From Anaerophaga thermohalophila DSM 12881 (GTDB lineage Bacteria; Bacteroidota; Bacteroidia; Bacteroidales; Marinilabiliaceae), in assembly GCF_000191885.1 (NCBI RefSeq), contig NZ_AEWI01000020.1, positions 1 through 64,000 on the forward strand: a DNA stretch of 64,000 bases, in the 5' to 3' direction. Below are positions 45,813 through 55,313 of this stretch, in pieces. The notes beneath the pieces are model-generated. The model did no database searches. It was not told the origin of the DNA and was given only the letters and a program-made list of their open reading frames with translations. Positions within the stretch are counted from its first letter, which is position 1, and each line of letters opens with the position of its first letter. The translations under genes were made by a program, and so were the position numbers.

Positions 45813-46169
45813 ATGCCACAGAAAACCGATCTGACCGGATTCTGGCGTTTCCGTGAAGAATTTGACACGGGCGAAGATGTTGGTGAAGCCAGACTGTTTC
45901 AAAAAGGCAAAAATCTGTCGGGTCATTTAGTATTCAAAGAGATAATTCCTGGCGACCCTGCCATGTTTGTCAGAACCAAACTAACAGGAAAAATTGAAAA
46001 CAGGAAGGTTTATCTCAACGAAACTTCAGTTATTGTTTTATCTGAGGGCAAAGAAGATTATGTGCCCGAAGAAAGGAAAGGTCTGCTCAATGCCTTGGGA
46101 CAGATTGTCGGTTCCGGTGAAGACCAACAAGGCGTTCACGGGGTGTTTGTGCTGGAACGTATTTTTTAA
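45813..46169 (+). CDS. Small conserved protein, unknown
   Basis: A 118-residue soluble protein without signal or membrane helix, beta-rich (LTGFWRFREEFDTGEDVGEA, LSGHLVFKEIIPGDPAMFVR), resembling lipocalin-like or single-domain enzymatic inhibitors only in general pattern. Not recognised. It is the third gene of a tight set with the Nudix and NiCoT-like genes. A truncated family A repeat starts just after its stop. Confidence 0.7.
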   Translation: MPQKTDLTGFWRFREEFDTGEDVGEARLFQKGKNLSGHLVFKEIIPGDPAMFVRTKLTGKIENRKVYLNETSVIVLSEGKEDYVPEERKGLLNALGQIVGSGEDQQGVHGVFVLERIF

Positions 46170-46178
46170 TTCAAGTTT

Positions 46179-46263
46179 TGAGTGCAGTCTAAAAAGCATC
46201 TTTGTCGCCAAACTCGTTGTTGTTTTAAATTTTTAAATCCTCATTAACAATAAGTTAACTCCC
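46179..46263 (-). repeat. Family A repeat, truncated copy A8
   Basis: Right-arm half only: GAGTGCAGTCTAAAAAGCATC through GTTGTTTTAAATTTTTAAATC to TTAACTCCC, ending abruptly before the left arm. Confidence 0.7.
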
Positions 46264-46380
46264 ACTGGTGCGGATTACCAGAATTACTGCCTTCGATACT
46301 CTCAAGAAATGTTTGAAGACCAAAACGTTCATTATCAACTCATGAATAATTTTGATGTTGAATTTTAAAAGGGAGAAATA

Positions 46381-47229
46381 TTAACTTTTCAGTATTTCTT
46401 TAAAAGCTTTGTTAAATATATCTTCCAGCGTTTCAGACAGTATTTCTTCTTCCTCTTCCGATTCTTCAACCGAGTCATCTTTTTGTGAATCCCAGTATTT
46501 CAGGTGCCAGTCGCCGTTCTCAAATTCAAGTGCAGTCATATTATCCACCCAGTCGCCCGAGTTAAGATAAGTGATCGCACCTGCCGGTGATTTGATACGC
46601 TTCTTTGCCGGCCTGTGAATATGACCGCAAATCACATAATGATACCCTTTTCTAATTCCAAGTCGTGAGACCATACTTTCGAAGTTGGAAACAGTATCTT
46701 TCTTTCCTCCTTTCACCTTGTCTTTTATCTTTCCCGCCAATGAGATCGGACTTCCGCCAAAAAAGACCAAAAAGGAATTAACCAGCTTGTTTATTCCGGC
46801 CAGGATGCCATATCCGGCCGAGCCCATCTTGGCAAGCCATTTAGAATGATGCATCACCACATCAAAAACATCGCCGTGAAATATCCATGTCAACGTTCCT
46901 TCAATATTCAGGACTATCTTATTGTCTATCTGGAAATGTCCAAAATCAATTCCGGTAAAGCGTCGACCTACCTCATCATGATTGCCGGGAATAAAAATGA
47001 TCTTTGTTCCTTTCTCAGCCATCTTAAAAAAATAACGAATAACTCTAATGTGAGAGGTAGGGAAATAGCGCCGGGAGAACCGCCACACATCGATGATATC
47101 ACCATTTAGAACTAAAATTTCGGGCTGTATGGTTTTTAAATAGGAATAAAGTTCATTGGCTTTACTATTGAAAGTTCCGAGGTGGACATCGGAAACGACT
47201 ACAGCTTTTAGTGGTCTTTTTGCATTCAT
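46381..47229 (-). CDS. LpxH-like metallophosphoesterase
   Basis: A 282-residue calcineurin-type phosphoesterase without signal peptide. Motifs: VVSDVHLGTF (DxH), LVLNGDIIDVW (GD), FIPGNHDEV (GNHD), and VICGHIHRPAKK (GHxH). Closest in pattern to UDP-2,3-diacylglucosamine pyrophosphatase, the lipid A enzyme, though Bacteroidota have several paralogues. An acidic tail (DSVEESEEEEEILSE) is unusual. Stands alone. Confidence 0.9.
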   Translation of the reverse strand: MNAKRPLKAVVVSDVHLGTFNSKANELYSYLKTIQPEILVLNGDIIDVWRFSRRYFPTSHIRVIRYFFKMAEKGTKIIFIPGNHDEVGRRFTGIDFGHFQIDNKIVLNIEGTLTWIFHGDVFDVVMHHSKWLAKMGSAGYGILAGINKLVNSFLVFFGGSPISLAGKIKDKVKGGKKDTVSNFESMVSRLGIRKGYHYVICGHIHRPAKKRIKSPAGAITYLNSGDWVDNMTALEFENGDWHLKYWDSQKDDSVEESEEEEEILSETLEDIFNKAFKEILKS

Positions 47230-47565
47230 ACATCTGACTTATACTAACAAATATATAAAACTTTAGGCATGAAAAGACCATTAGGCATTAACGATTTCTA
47301 TATCGCTAAATAAGTGTTGTTTATGAATTCTTTAGTTTAAACAAGCAATCTGTAAGATTCTCCTGTTTGACTTATTTCTTTTTCTTCAGTTCACCACCAC
47401 TTTTTGGGAAACAGTTCCCGCAGTTGTATCAAAAATTATAAAATTTCTAAAAAATCACTGGAAAGAGTTAATAATTCGTTATTCGTTCTCTCAACAGTTG
47501 AGCACTCAAAAGGAAAGGTAAAAAAACACCAAGAACCAGTATGAAAAGGAAAATGAACTCATCTG
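47230..47565. other. Gene-free stretch
   Basis: About 336 bp of AT-rich DNA between the phosphoesterase start and the end of the epimerase gene. No repeat family, hairpin or frame that I can support. Confidence 0.5.
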
Positions 47566-48553
47566 CTACAATGACTTATAAGCACCAAGAATCCTATCCA
47601 CCAAATCTCCTTTGGCAGGATCAATTTGTATGCGTCCCGGTTCTGCTTCAAACCATCGGATCGTTCGCTTAATGCCTTCGCTAAAGGGTATGGTCGCCTG
47701 AAAACCGGGAACAAACCGCTTGATTTTTGAATTGTCAAAAAATGACACTTTGTGCCTTGTCACCAATCAAGCTTCCATACGAATGTTCATCAAACCGGGC
47801 AATAAAATCAGAGGGGATATGAACGGCCTTTAAGGGAGCACCTGCTGCTTCAGCCACCATTTCATAAATCTGATTCCAGTTCATAATCTCGTCTGAAGTA
47901 ATATGAAAACTGTGGCCAATAGACTGCCTGTGTCCCAAAAGTCCGTTAAATCCTTTTGCAAAATCCTCTGAATGGGTAATGGTCCACAATGAAGTCCCGT
48001 CTCCATGAATAATTACCTCTTTCCCTTGTCTGATCCTGTCTATAATGGTAAAATCTTTCCAGCCACATAAGGGAACCGGTATAACGGTATCATAAGTAAG
48101 CGACGGCCGGACAATTGTTATGGGAAAACCATCGTTCCGGAATCGCTGGGTAAGATAATCTTCACATGCAATCTTGTCGCGCGAATACTGCCAGTAAGGA
48201 TTATACAGAGGTGTAGATTCTGTAATAACAGGATGCCCTCCCGGCTTCTGGTAAGCAGAAGCTGAACTGATAAAGATGTATTGCCTGGTGCGTCCGTTAA
48301 ATATCCCGAAATCACGTTCAACGTCTTCAGGAGTAAAAGCAATCCAGTTGACAACCACGTCCCACTCATGTCCTTTAACGGCTTCGGCAACAGCATTCTT
48401 ATCGGAATGATCCGCCACAAGATTTGTGGCTCCCTCGATCCTGACAGCACCGGTTCCCCTGTTAAGAAGATACAGATCAATTCCGCTTTTTACCGCCAGA
48501 CGACTCGACGCTGTGCTTATATTTCCGGTTCCTCCTATGTAAAGTACTTTCAT
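47566..48553 (-). pseudogene. NAD-dependent epimerase/dehydratase, frameshifted
   Basis: An extended SDR of about 330 residues split in two frames: 47735-48553 (first ~270 residues) and 47566-47766 (the rest). Rossmann motif YIGGTGNIST at ~5, active-site YSRDK, and after the shift FDNSKIKRFVPGFQATIPFS. The shift is in a run of six T (minus strand) at 47737-47742; with five T the sequence reads SVIFDNSKIKRF without a break. NAD-dependent sugar epimerase, dehydratase or reductase. Either a sequencing slip or a recent knock-out. Confidence 0.85.
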
Positions 48554-48640
48554 CAGTATAAAATTGGTCTAAGTTATTGGTCTGATGGAACTTATTATGC
48601 TTTAACTGATATAAGATTCTTCGCTCCGCTCAGAATGACA
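48553..48640 (-). repeat. R11 half copy and E fragment
   Basis: AGTATAAAATTGGTCTAAG and TTGGTCTGATGGAACT match one half of family R; 48608-48640 (GATTCTTCGCTCCGCTCAG) is a piece of E. They open the 593-bp gap 48554-49146. Confidence 0.6.
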
Positions 48641-48743
48641 AACAGCTAAGGTTGAGGTTGAGAGTTCACCACAGATGACGCAGATGAACACAGATTATTT
48701 TTATTAACATCAATTAAAATCACATTTTAGGCTGTTTGCTTTT

Positions 48744-48839
48744 TTTAGGCGCTTAGCGCATAAAACTAACCAACAAGTTGTTTAAGTTGATTAAATCCCG
48801 CACAGGGGCTTTTTTCAGGCTTGTCCTGAAAAAACGTAG
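48744..48839 (+). repeat. Family F repeat, copy F2
   Basis: Direct-orientation match of F1 at 17859: TTTAGGCGCTTAGCGC, AACAAGTTGTTTAAG and the perfect hairpin TTTTTTCAGG-CTTG-TCCTGAAAAAA. It abuts E2 without a gap. Confidence 0.7.
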
Positions 48840-48906
48840 ATTCTTCGCTCCGCTCAGAATGACAAAGGGCCACCTGTCGTTCTGAGGAGGTGACGACGAA
48901 AAATCT
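48838..48906 (+). repeat. Family E 69-bp repeat, copy E2
   Basis: AGATTCTTCGCTCCGCTC to GACGAAAAATCT, the inverse of E1 at 39865. It follows F2 directly. A further hairpin (GGATTTCTTTGC / GCAAAGAAATTC) lies at 48921-48956; the rest of the gap to 49146 is low-complexity CTAACCTC-like DNA. Confidence 0.75.
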
Positions 48907-49146
48907 GTTCCCCGCGGTTGCGGATTTCTTTGCCGCTTTGCTCTGCAAAGAAATTCGCGTTAGCTGGGTCATCTTATTTCTTAAACTCGAACGTTCTATT
49001 ATACCAAGTTCCAACCTCTACCCTATCTAACCTCGTTAACCTCGAACTTAACCCTTCTGACTGTCAAACTTCTACCTGTTGGTCACTTTTATCTGACTAA
49101 AACCATAAGCTGCTCAAAAGATGCTTAAACTTAAGGAAACCCTATT

Positions 49147-51744
49147 CTACAGATCATTCAAGGTATTGACAATCAAATCGTTTTCCACATCCAATTCTTT
49201 ATCTGTTTTCAGGTCAACTACCACCGACTCTCCCGGAAGAATATCAAAATAATTATCGGAAAAATGCCCTGAACCGTCAGGAGTATCGAGAAAAACGTTC
49301 TTCGCAAGTTTTTCGGAAGATACCGTCACACTGTACCCGTCAGGGGTTTTTACTGAAGATATTTCTATCTTTGTTTCAGGAAGCTCAAGGGCTTTGGAAC
49401 GCTCAAAATAGAGCAGGTTATCAGCAATAATCTGTCCTCCGGACTGAAACTCGACGGAGAAAAGCAGAGAATTTAATTCCTGACCGTCTGCTATTACTGC
49501 CAAACCATTTTCAAAAACGACCTTTGAAGAATTGGCCGGAACTTCCGCTTCAATCTTTTCAGAGTATAATACTTTCCCCTCAAAATCAATCAATTTCACA
49601 AATAATTCTCCCGAAATAGACTGAAGGTAATCATTGACAGCATAAACCCTGACCTTACCATCTTCATTGACAGGCGAAACCATAATTGGCTCATTGGCTT
49701 CACGCACAAAATAGTGTGCAGCTTTCCAGCGACCGTAATAATCGACCGTTGACCATGAAATGGCAGGCCAGCAGTCGTTCAACTGCCAGTAAAGCGACCC
49801 CATACAATGTGGTTTGTTTCTCCTGTGTGCCTCAATGGCTGTTTTGTAGGCTTTTGCCTGAAGCAATTGACTAACGTAAACAAAATTCTCAAACGAATCC
49901 GGAACATCATAATATTGTTCCATATACCATTTTATCATATCATTACCATCAAAGCCGGGACGGATGTAAGGCATTCTTCCGCGCTGACGGTGCCGCATCA
50001 CTTCAGAATCATAGCTCCAATCCTGCTTTTCGGAGAACCGGCGGATGGTATGCATAGAGGGGAAAGATTGCAACCCGTATTCACTGACAAAACGTGGAAC
50101 ATCTTCTTCGAAAGCGGAAAAAGGTTTTCGCCCGAACCAGATGGTCCAATCGTGTTCATCACCGGATTTCCGGTCGGCTTTCGTCCCTCCATAACTCATT
50201 GGTGTTGATGGCCAGTAAGCCCGCTGAGGATCATATTTTTCAACGGCGTTGGGCAATATCTCGTGGAATATCTTTTCGTAGGTATTCCAAACAAAATCTC
50301 TTACATCGGGCTCATACATATCCTTCCAACCCCATTCATGCCAACCATGGAAATTTTCATTGTTCCCACACCATAATGCTAATGAAGGATGGTTACGTAA
50401 GCGCTTAACGTTATATTCGGCTTCCTTCCTGATATTTTCCAAATGATCTTCATCGCCAGGTTGAAGGGCACAGGCAAACATAAAGTCCTGCCAAACCAAA
50501 ATGCCGTTTTCATCGCAGAGCTCGTACAAATAGTTATCACCATATATGGCACCACCCCAGACTCTGATCATATTCATATTGGCCTCAACCGCATTATTGA
50601 TAAGTTGCTGATACCTTTGCTCTGTAATCAAAGGAGTAAGCGTTTCGGGTGGTATAACATTGGCCCCCTTCATAAAAACAGGAACCCCGTTTAATTCGAA
50701 ATAAAACGTATGTCCCGTCTCATCGGGTTCCTGCACCAGTTTAAGTGTGCGGATACCATAATTTAGTTGATATGTATCCAGCAAGCAAATTTCGTCTTTC
50801 AGAGAAAAGTTGAAACTATAAAGATGCGGTTCCCCGAGTCGGTTGGTCCACCACAATTTAGGATTATTCACTTCCAACTTGAAAGGTATTTTATTCGTAC
50901 CCTGTTTAAGTTCAACATTTTTACTAAATCCTTCGGGAACGCCGTCCAATTCCATCTCAACACCGTATTTGCCGGATTTTGTGGCGTTTATGGTCATAAA
51001 ACCGGAAACTGTTGCAGTTTGCTCATCGGCTTGATCGGTTTGAACATAAACATCTTCGATAACAGCTTTGCTCCATGCTTTCAGCTCCACAGGCTTCCAA
51101 ATACCTGAAGTAACAAGCCGTGGGCCCCAGTCCCATCCGTAATGGAAAGGTGCCTTGCGGGTAAAAACGTTTGTTCGCTCCCCTTCAGGCGCTTGTTCAT
51201 TAACCGCTGGAAGAGTATAGTCCAACTGTTTCAATTTTTTCATTCCCTCTTTGACTGGAGAATGAAAATAGATACGCAGTTCATTTTCACCCTCAACCAG
51301 ATGCTCCCTGACATCGACATTCCAACCAACAAACATGTTGTCAGCTTCCAGAATTTTGGTATCGTTCAGAAAAACATCGGCATAAGTATCCAACCCTTTA
51401 AAAACAAGCTCTATAACATCGGGACCCGACAAAAGAGATTCATCCACATTAAAAGTTGTGCGATAGATCCAGTCTTCATCCTCAATCCATTGCACATCGT
51501 CCTCATTCATTCTGTAATAAGGATCTTCAATAACACCGTTTGCCATAAGATCGGAATGAACAGTCCCCGGGACTTTTGCAGGCATCCATTCATCGGTTCC
51601 CGCTTGCGAAAACTCCCAATTATCATTAATTTCAAGAGTCACGGGAGCCCCTTCAAATTGCTCTTTACACGAGCCCGAAAACATTAAAATTCCGGAGAAG
51701 AAAAAAAGCATACCTAACAAAGATTTCTTTTGAAACATAGTCAT
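49147..51744 (-). CDS. GH2 beta-mannosidase-like lipoprotein
   Basis: An 865-residue glycoside hydrolase family 2 enzyme, the length of known Bacteroides beta-mannosidases. Lipobox FSGSC near residue 26. Sugar-binding domain WEFSQAGTDEWMPAKVPGTV at ~42, then beta-sandwich, TIM barrel with RVWGGAIYGDN, acid/base Glu in WCGNNENFHGW (~465) and nucleophile Glu in FVSEYGLQSFPS (~550), and C-terminal sandwiches. Acts on terminal beta-mannosides in the periplasm or at the surface. Divergent from the PUL regulator, at the edge of the glycan locus. Confidence 0.92.
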   Translation of the reverse strand: MTMFQKKSLLGMLFFFSGILMFSGSCKEQFEGAPVTLEINDNWEFSQAGTDEWMPAKVPGTVHSDLMANGVIEDPYYRMNEDDVQWIEDEDWIYRTTFNVDESLLSGPDVIELVFKGLDTYADVFLNDTKILEADNMFVGWNVDVREHLVEGENELRIYFHSPVKEGMKKLKQLDYTLPAVNEQAPEGERTNVFTRKAPFHYGWDWGPRLVTSGIWKPVELKAWSKAVIEDVYVQTDQADEQTATVSGFMTINATKSGKYGVEMELDGVPEGFSKNVELKQGTNKIPFKLEVNNPKLWWTNRLGEPHLYSFNFSLKDEICLLDTYQLNYGIRTLKLVQEPDETGHTFYFELNGVPVFMKGANVIPPETLTPLITEQRYQQLINNAVEANMNMIRVWGGAIYGDNYLYELCDENGILVWQDFMFACALQPGDEDHLENIRKEAEYNVKRLRNHPSLALWCGNNENFHGWHEWGWKDMYEPDVRDFVWNTYEKIFHEILPNAVEKYDPQRAYWPSTPMSYGGTKADRKSGDEHDWTIWFGRKPFSAFEEDVPRFVSEYGLQSFPSMHTIRRFSEKQDWSYDSEVMRHRQRGRMPYIRPGFDGNDMIKWYMEQYYDVPDSFENFVYVSQLLQAKAYKTAIEAHRRNKPHCMGSLYWQLNDCWPAISWSTVDYYGRWKAAHYFVREANEPIMVSPVNEDGKVRVYAVNDYLQSISGELFVKLIDFEGKVLYSEKIEAEVPANSSKVVFENGLAVIADGQELNSLLFSVEFQSGGQIIADNLLYFERSKALELPETKIEISSVKTPDGYSVTVSSEKLAKNVFLDTPDGSGHFSDNYFDILPGESVVVDLKTDKELDVENDLIVNTLNDL

Positions 51745-52181
51745 TTAGATTTTATCCGAAAAACTTAACTTCTTTTAGTTGCCAGAAGAACATAAAAGTA
51801 ATCATCATTACAACATCTGGCAAGTGGTAGGCGCTTTTATTTTTTATCTGTTCAAAAATAGCTTTTTGTCGATTTATACAAGAACTCAAAAGGTTGAATA
51901 CATACTTGTTTTGCGGGAAATCGAAACAAATTGCGAAAATCTTTGAGAGGCTGGTTTCATTGATACTGACCTATAGTTTAGCATGCACGCTTTTGCTATC
52001 CTCTCAATTATACTTATTTTTGGATGTTAAGAAAATAAGTCCACACCTGATAAGGAGTGCACTGTTTAATAAGCCTAACCACAGAAGACTCAAAGTAAAT
52101 CCTTAGCCAAAGCTACAATTTCCTGAAAATGCAAAATTTTTATGATAAAGAATTGTAAACTAAGTTATTGCAAACAATCGG

Positions 52182-52215
52182 TCGCCTGGTTTTCTTAGCA
52201 AAGAAAACCAGGCGA
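52182..52215. promoter_or_regulatory. Perfect 15-bp hairpin upstream of the PUL regulator
   Basis: TCGCCTGGTTTTCTT / AAGAAAACCAGGCGA with a 4-base loop, 75 bp before the regulator's ATG in the 546-bp divergent region 51745-52290. A weaker inverted pair (GATACGAATTATGCGAAGTATC region, arms GATAC/GTATC) follows. No T-run, so an operator or leader structure is as likely as a terminator. No gene seen in the rest of the region. Confidence 0.55.
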
Positions 52216-52290
52216 AATGATACGAATTATGCGAAGTATCGCTTTACTTAGCGTTAACTCCGATTTAGATATTGAGGAGATCATTCTCTT

Positions 52291-55195
52291 ATGCCTGAAT
52301 ATTTGAAAAAGAAAAAAAACAGCCGGTACATTTCCAGAACCAGTGCTTTAAAAGCGGTTATTTTATTGTCACTTCTCACTGGAACTCAATCAAGCGCAAG
52401 AAGCACTATAATTGGGAACCCGCCGGTATATCATTTTTCGCACACCGATTACAATAGTGATTCTCAATTCTGGGCAGCTTGCCAGGATTCTTCCGGAGTG
52501 ATGTATTTTGGCAATAATTACGGGGTACTGCGATTTGACGGAGAACGATGGGACAAAACAACAATGCCCAACAACAGTTCGGTCAGGAGCTTGTACTGTG
52601 CAACCAACGGCACAGTTTATGCCGGAGGTTTTAATGAATTCGGGATAATAAAAAACAATGCAGACGGAAGCTTTTCTTACCACTCACTAATCGGTAATCT
52701 TCCATCCAGATACAGGGATTTCGGGAATGTCTGGAATATCATGGAAAAAAACGGAACCATCATTTTTCAGAGTTTTGATTATTTATGTCTTCTGAATAAT
52801 AATAATTACGAAATAATTGAGCCATCAGATTATTTCGGTTTTGCCGGGGAATGCAAGAATCATATATTTGTTTTGGATAACATGTTGCTTACGTTGGATG
52901 TAAGTACATCTCAATTCACTCCTTTTATTTCAAATGATCTGCTGAACAATGAAGAGATTCTGAATATTATACCTGGTAACGAAACATCCAATGTACTTAT
53001 CTTTACAAAAGAAGGAAGCCTGTATGTAGTTGATATTAACACCAAGGCCATTCTGAAACGAGATAATCTTAGTTTGAGAAGCTCAGGCCAGGTTTTTACG
53101 TCGGTTCTTCGTTCATCCTCGGGGACTATTTATACAGGAACATTAAGCAAAAAATTGTCGTCGTGGCAATACAAAGACAGCCAGCTAAGGTACATCCGCA
53201 CCTTCTCCGATTTACAAGACCACACTGTACTCAATATTTTTGAAGCACGTGAAGGCATTATCTGGACATTACTGAATAAAGGTCTTGATTTTTTCGACCC
53301 CAATGCACACCTTACTTCTGTCTTTCAGGGATCGTCCATCTATGATGTTGTTTTGTATAAAAATCGTCTTTACATAGCCACAAACCAGGGCGTATTCAGA
53401 ACAAACCAACCGATATCCGACAACATCATTCATCTAAGTGAATTTGAAAAGCTACCCAGACTGGAAGGCCAGGCCTGGTCTCTAAAAATAATAGAAGGCG
53501 AGCTTTTTTGCTCTCACGACAGAGGGTTGTTTCATATTTCCGGCAATCAGGTGAAAAAGGTAGGAGACTTCTCCGGAGTATGGAAACTATATCCGGCGTC
53601 ACAAGCAGAAAATCAATATTTTGTATGCACATACACCGGATTGGGTCTAATTTCGGTTACTACCCCGAATGTCATGGTATTACAGGAAAAAATCAAAGGA
53701 TTCGATGAATCTACACGTGATTTGATGGCGATTCCCGGCGACCGACATTCTTACTGGGTATGTCACGGATATAAAGGAGTATTCAGGATAAAAATCAATG
53801 ATTCCAACTCGCGGGTGATCTCAACCGAACATTTTAATGAGCAAAACGGATTGCCGTCTTCTTTCAATATAAACGTGCATCGATGGAGAGGCAAGAATAT
53901 TTTTTCGACTAATCATGGCCTTTATACGTTCGACTCAATCACGGAACAATTTGTTGTTCATAAGGAATTGACCAATATTCTGGGAGATGAAAAAAACATT
54001 CGCCAGCTTGTTGAACACGGAGATACTACATGGTGCGTCATTGATGATCAGATAGCCTTTATTGACCACAAACAGGAAGACAAGGTGATAACAGATCCCT
54101 TTCTGTCGCTGAAAGGAACTCTCAATCGTGGAATGGAGTGTATTGTTCCACTGAAAGGAAGTAATGAGGTTCTTATTGGTACCACCAACGGTTTGTTTGC
54201 ATACAACCCTGTATCAACAAAAAAATGGAAGTCCGGATAATCTTCCCAAAACGCAAATTCAAATCGTCACATTCAGCATGAAAGATTCGACTGCTACTCG
54301 CCGTCCCGATGCTTTCGAATCCCCAATAGTAATTCCCAACGATGCCTACAATATAAGTTTCAGATTTTCAGCACCATTTATCAGAGACAAGGCCAATATT
54401 CGTTATGCCTATTTACTGGAAGAGCGAATGGATAACTGGTCGCAATGGCAGGTGAAACCGGAAGTCAGCTTTTCTTTTTTGAAGAGTGGCGATTATACAT
54501 TGAAAGTGAAAGCTAAAAGTCTTTCGGGAGAATATGCTTTGCCTGCGCAAATCAGTTTCACTGTTGAACCGGTATGGTATGCTACCATGCCATGGGTCAT
54601 TTTTTGGTCGGCTTTGGCATTTGCACTGGCTTTCAGTATTTTCAAACGAATACAAAAAATCATTCTGAAAGAAAAAGAAAAAACCCGTCAGGAAGAAAAA
54701 GAACTGCAAAAAGCAAGAGAAATTGAACGGGAAAATCAAATAATCATGCATGAAAAAGAACGCATCGAAGCCGAAAACATTGAAAAAAGTAAAGACCTGG
54801 CTAACAATGCCATGCTAATTGCAAAGAAGAGAGAATTGCTGATTGACATTCAATCAAAACTCAATAACATCCGGAAAAATGCAAAGAATGACATAGTTCG
54901 CAAAAACATTCTGGACATTGTGCGAAATATCCAGATAAGTTTGAACGATGAAAAACAATATCAACTCTTCGACATTAATCTTGAGCGGGTACATCAGGAA
55001 CTCTTTGACGAATTAAAAAAACGATATCCTTCTATCACAATAAAAGAACTTAGAATGTGTGCGTTCATAAAAATGGAACTGACCAACAAAGAGATGGCCA
55101 GTATCTTTAACATTTCGGTAAGAGGAGTAGAAACAGCCCGATACCGGTTGAAAAAGAAATACCCCAACATTCATGAGTTGATTGGTCAGCCGTAA
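52291..55195 (+). pseudogene. PUL regulator with propeller, Y_Y_Y and LuxR-type helix-turn-helix, frameshifted
   Basis: About 965 residues split over two frames: 52291-54240 and 54164-55195. Signal (VILLSLLTGTQSSARS), propeller blades from ~35 (VMYFGNNYGVLRFDGERW), then after the shift a Y_Y_Y-type domain (YLLEERMDNWSQWQ), a transmembrane helix (MPWVIFWSALAFALAFSIF), a long coiled coil and a LuxR-type helix-turn-helix (LTNKEMASIFNISVRGVETA). One A too many in the A run 54219-54225 causes the shift; six As restore STKNGSPDNLP. Such proteins sense periplasmic glycans and activate neighbouring SusC/D operons. Confidence 0.87.
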
Positions 55196-55223
55196 TTAGA
55201 AAATCAAGCGAATAGCAAATAAA

Positions 55224-55260
55224 GAGCAATAGCCCTGTACAACGTTCCGGGCTATTGCTC
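55224..55260. terminator. Two-way terminator between regulator and glycan-binding protein
   Basis: Perfect 12-bp stem GAGCAATAGCCC / GGGCTATTGCTC with a 13-base loop between convergent genes. On the minus strand it is followed by TTTATTT, favouring termination of the PUL operon. Confidence 0.8.
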
Positions 55261-55313
55261 AAAACCTCCGTTATTAATTCAAAGGGATTATTAAACTGTC
55301 AAATTAAATTCAG

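Noticed and set aside
51142-51687. 181-residue plus-strand frame
   Set aside because: Antisense shadow of the GH2 gene.
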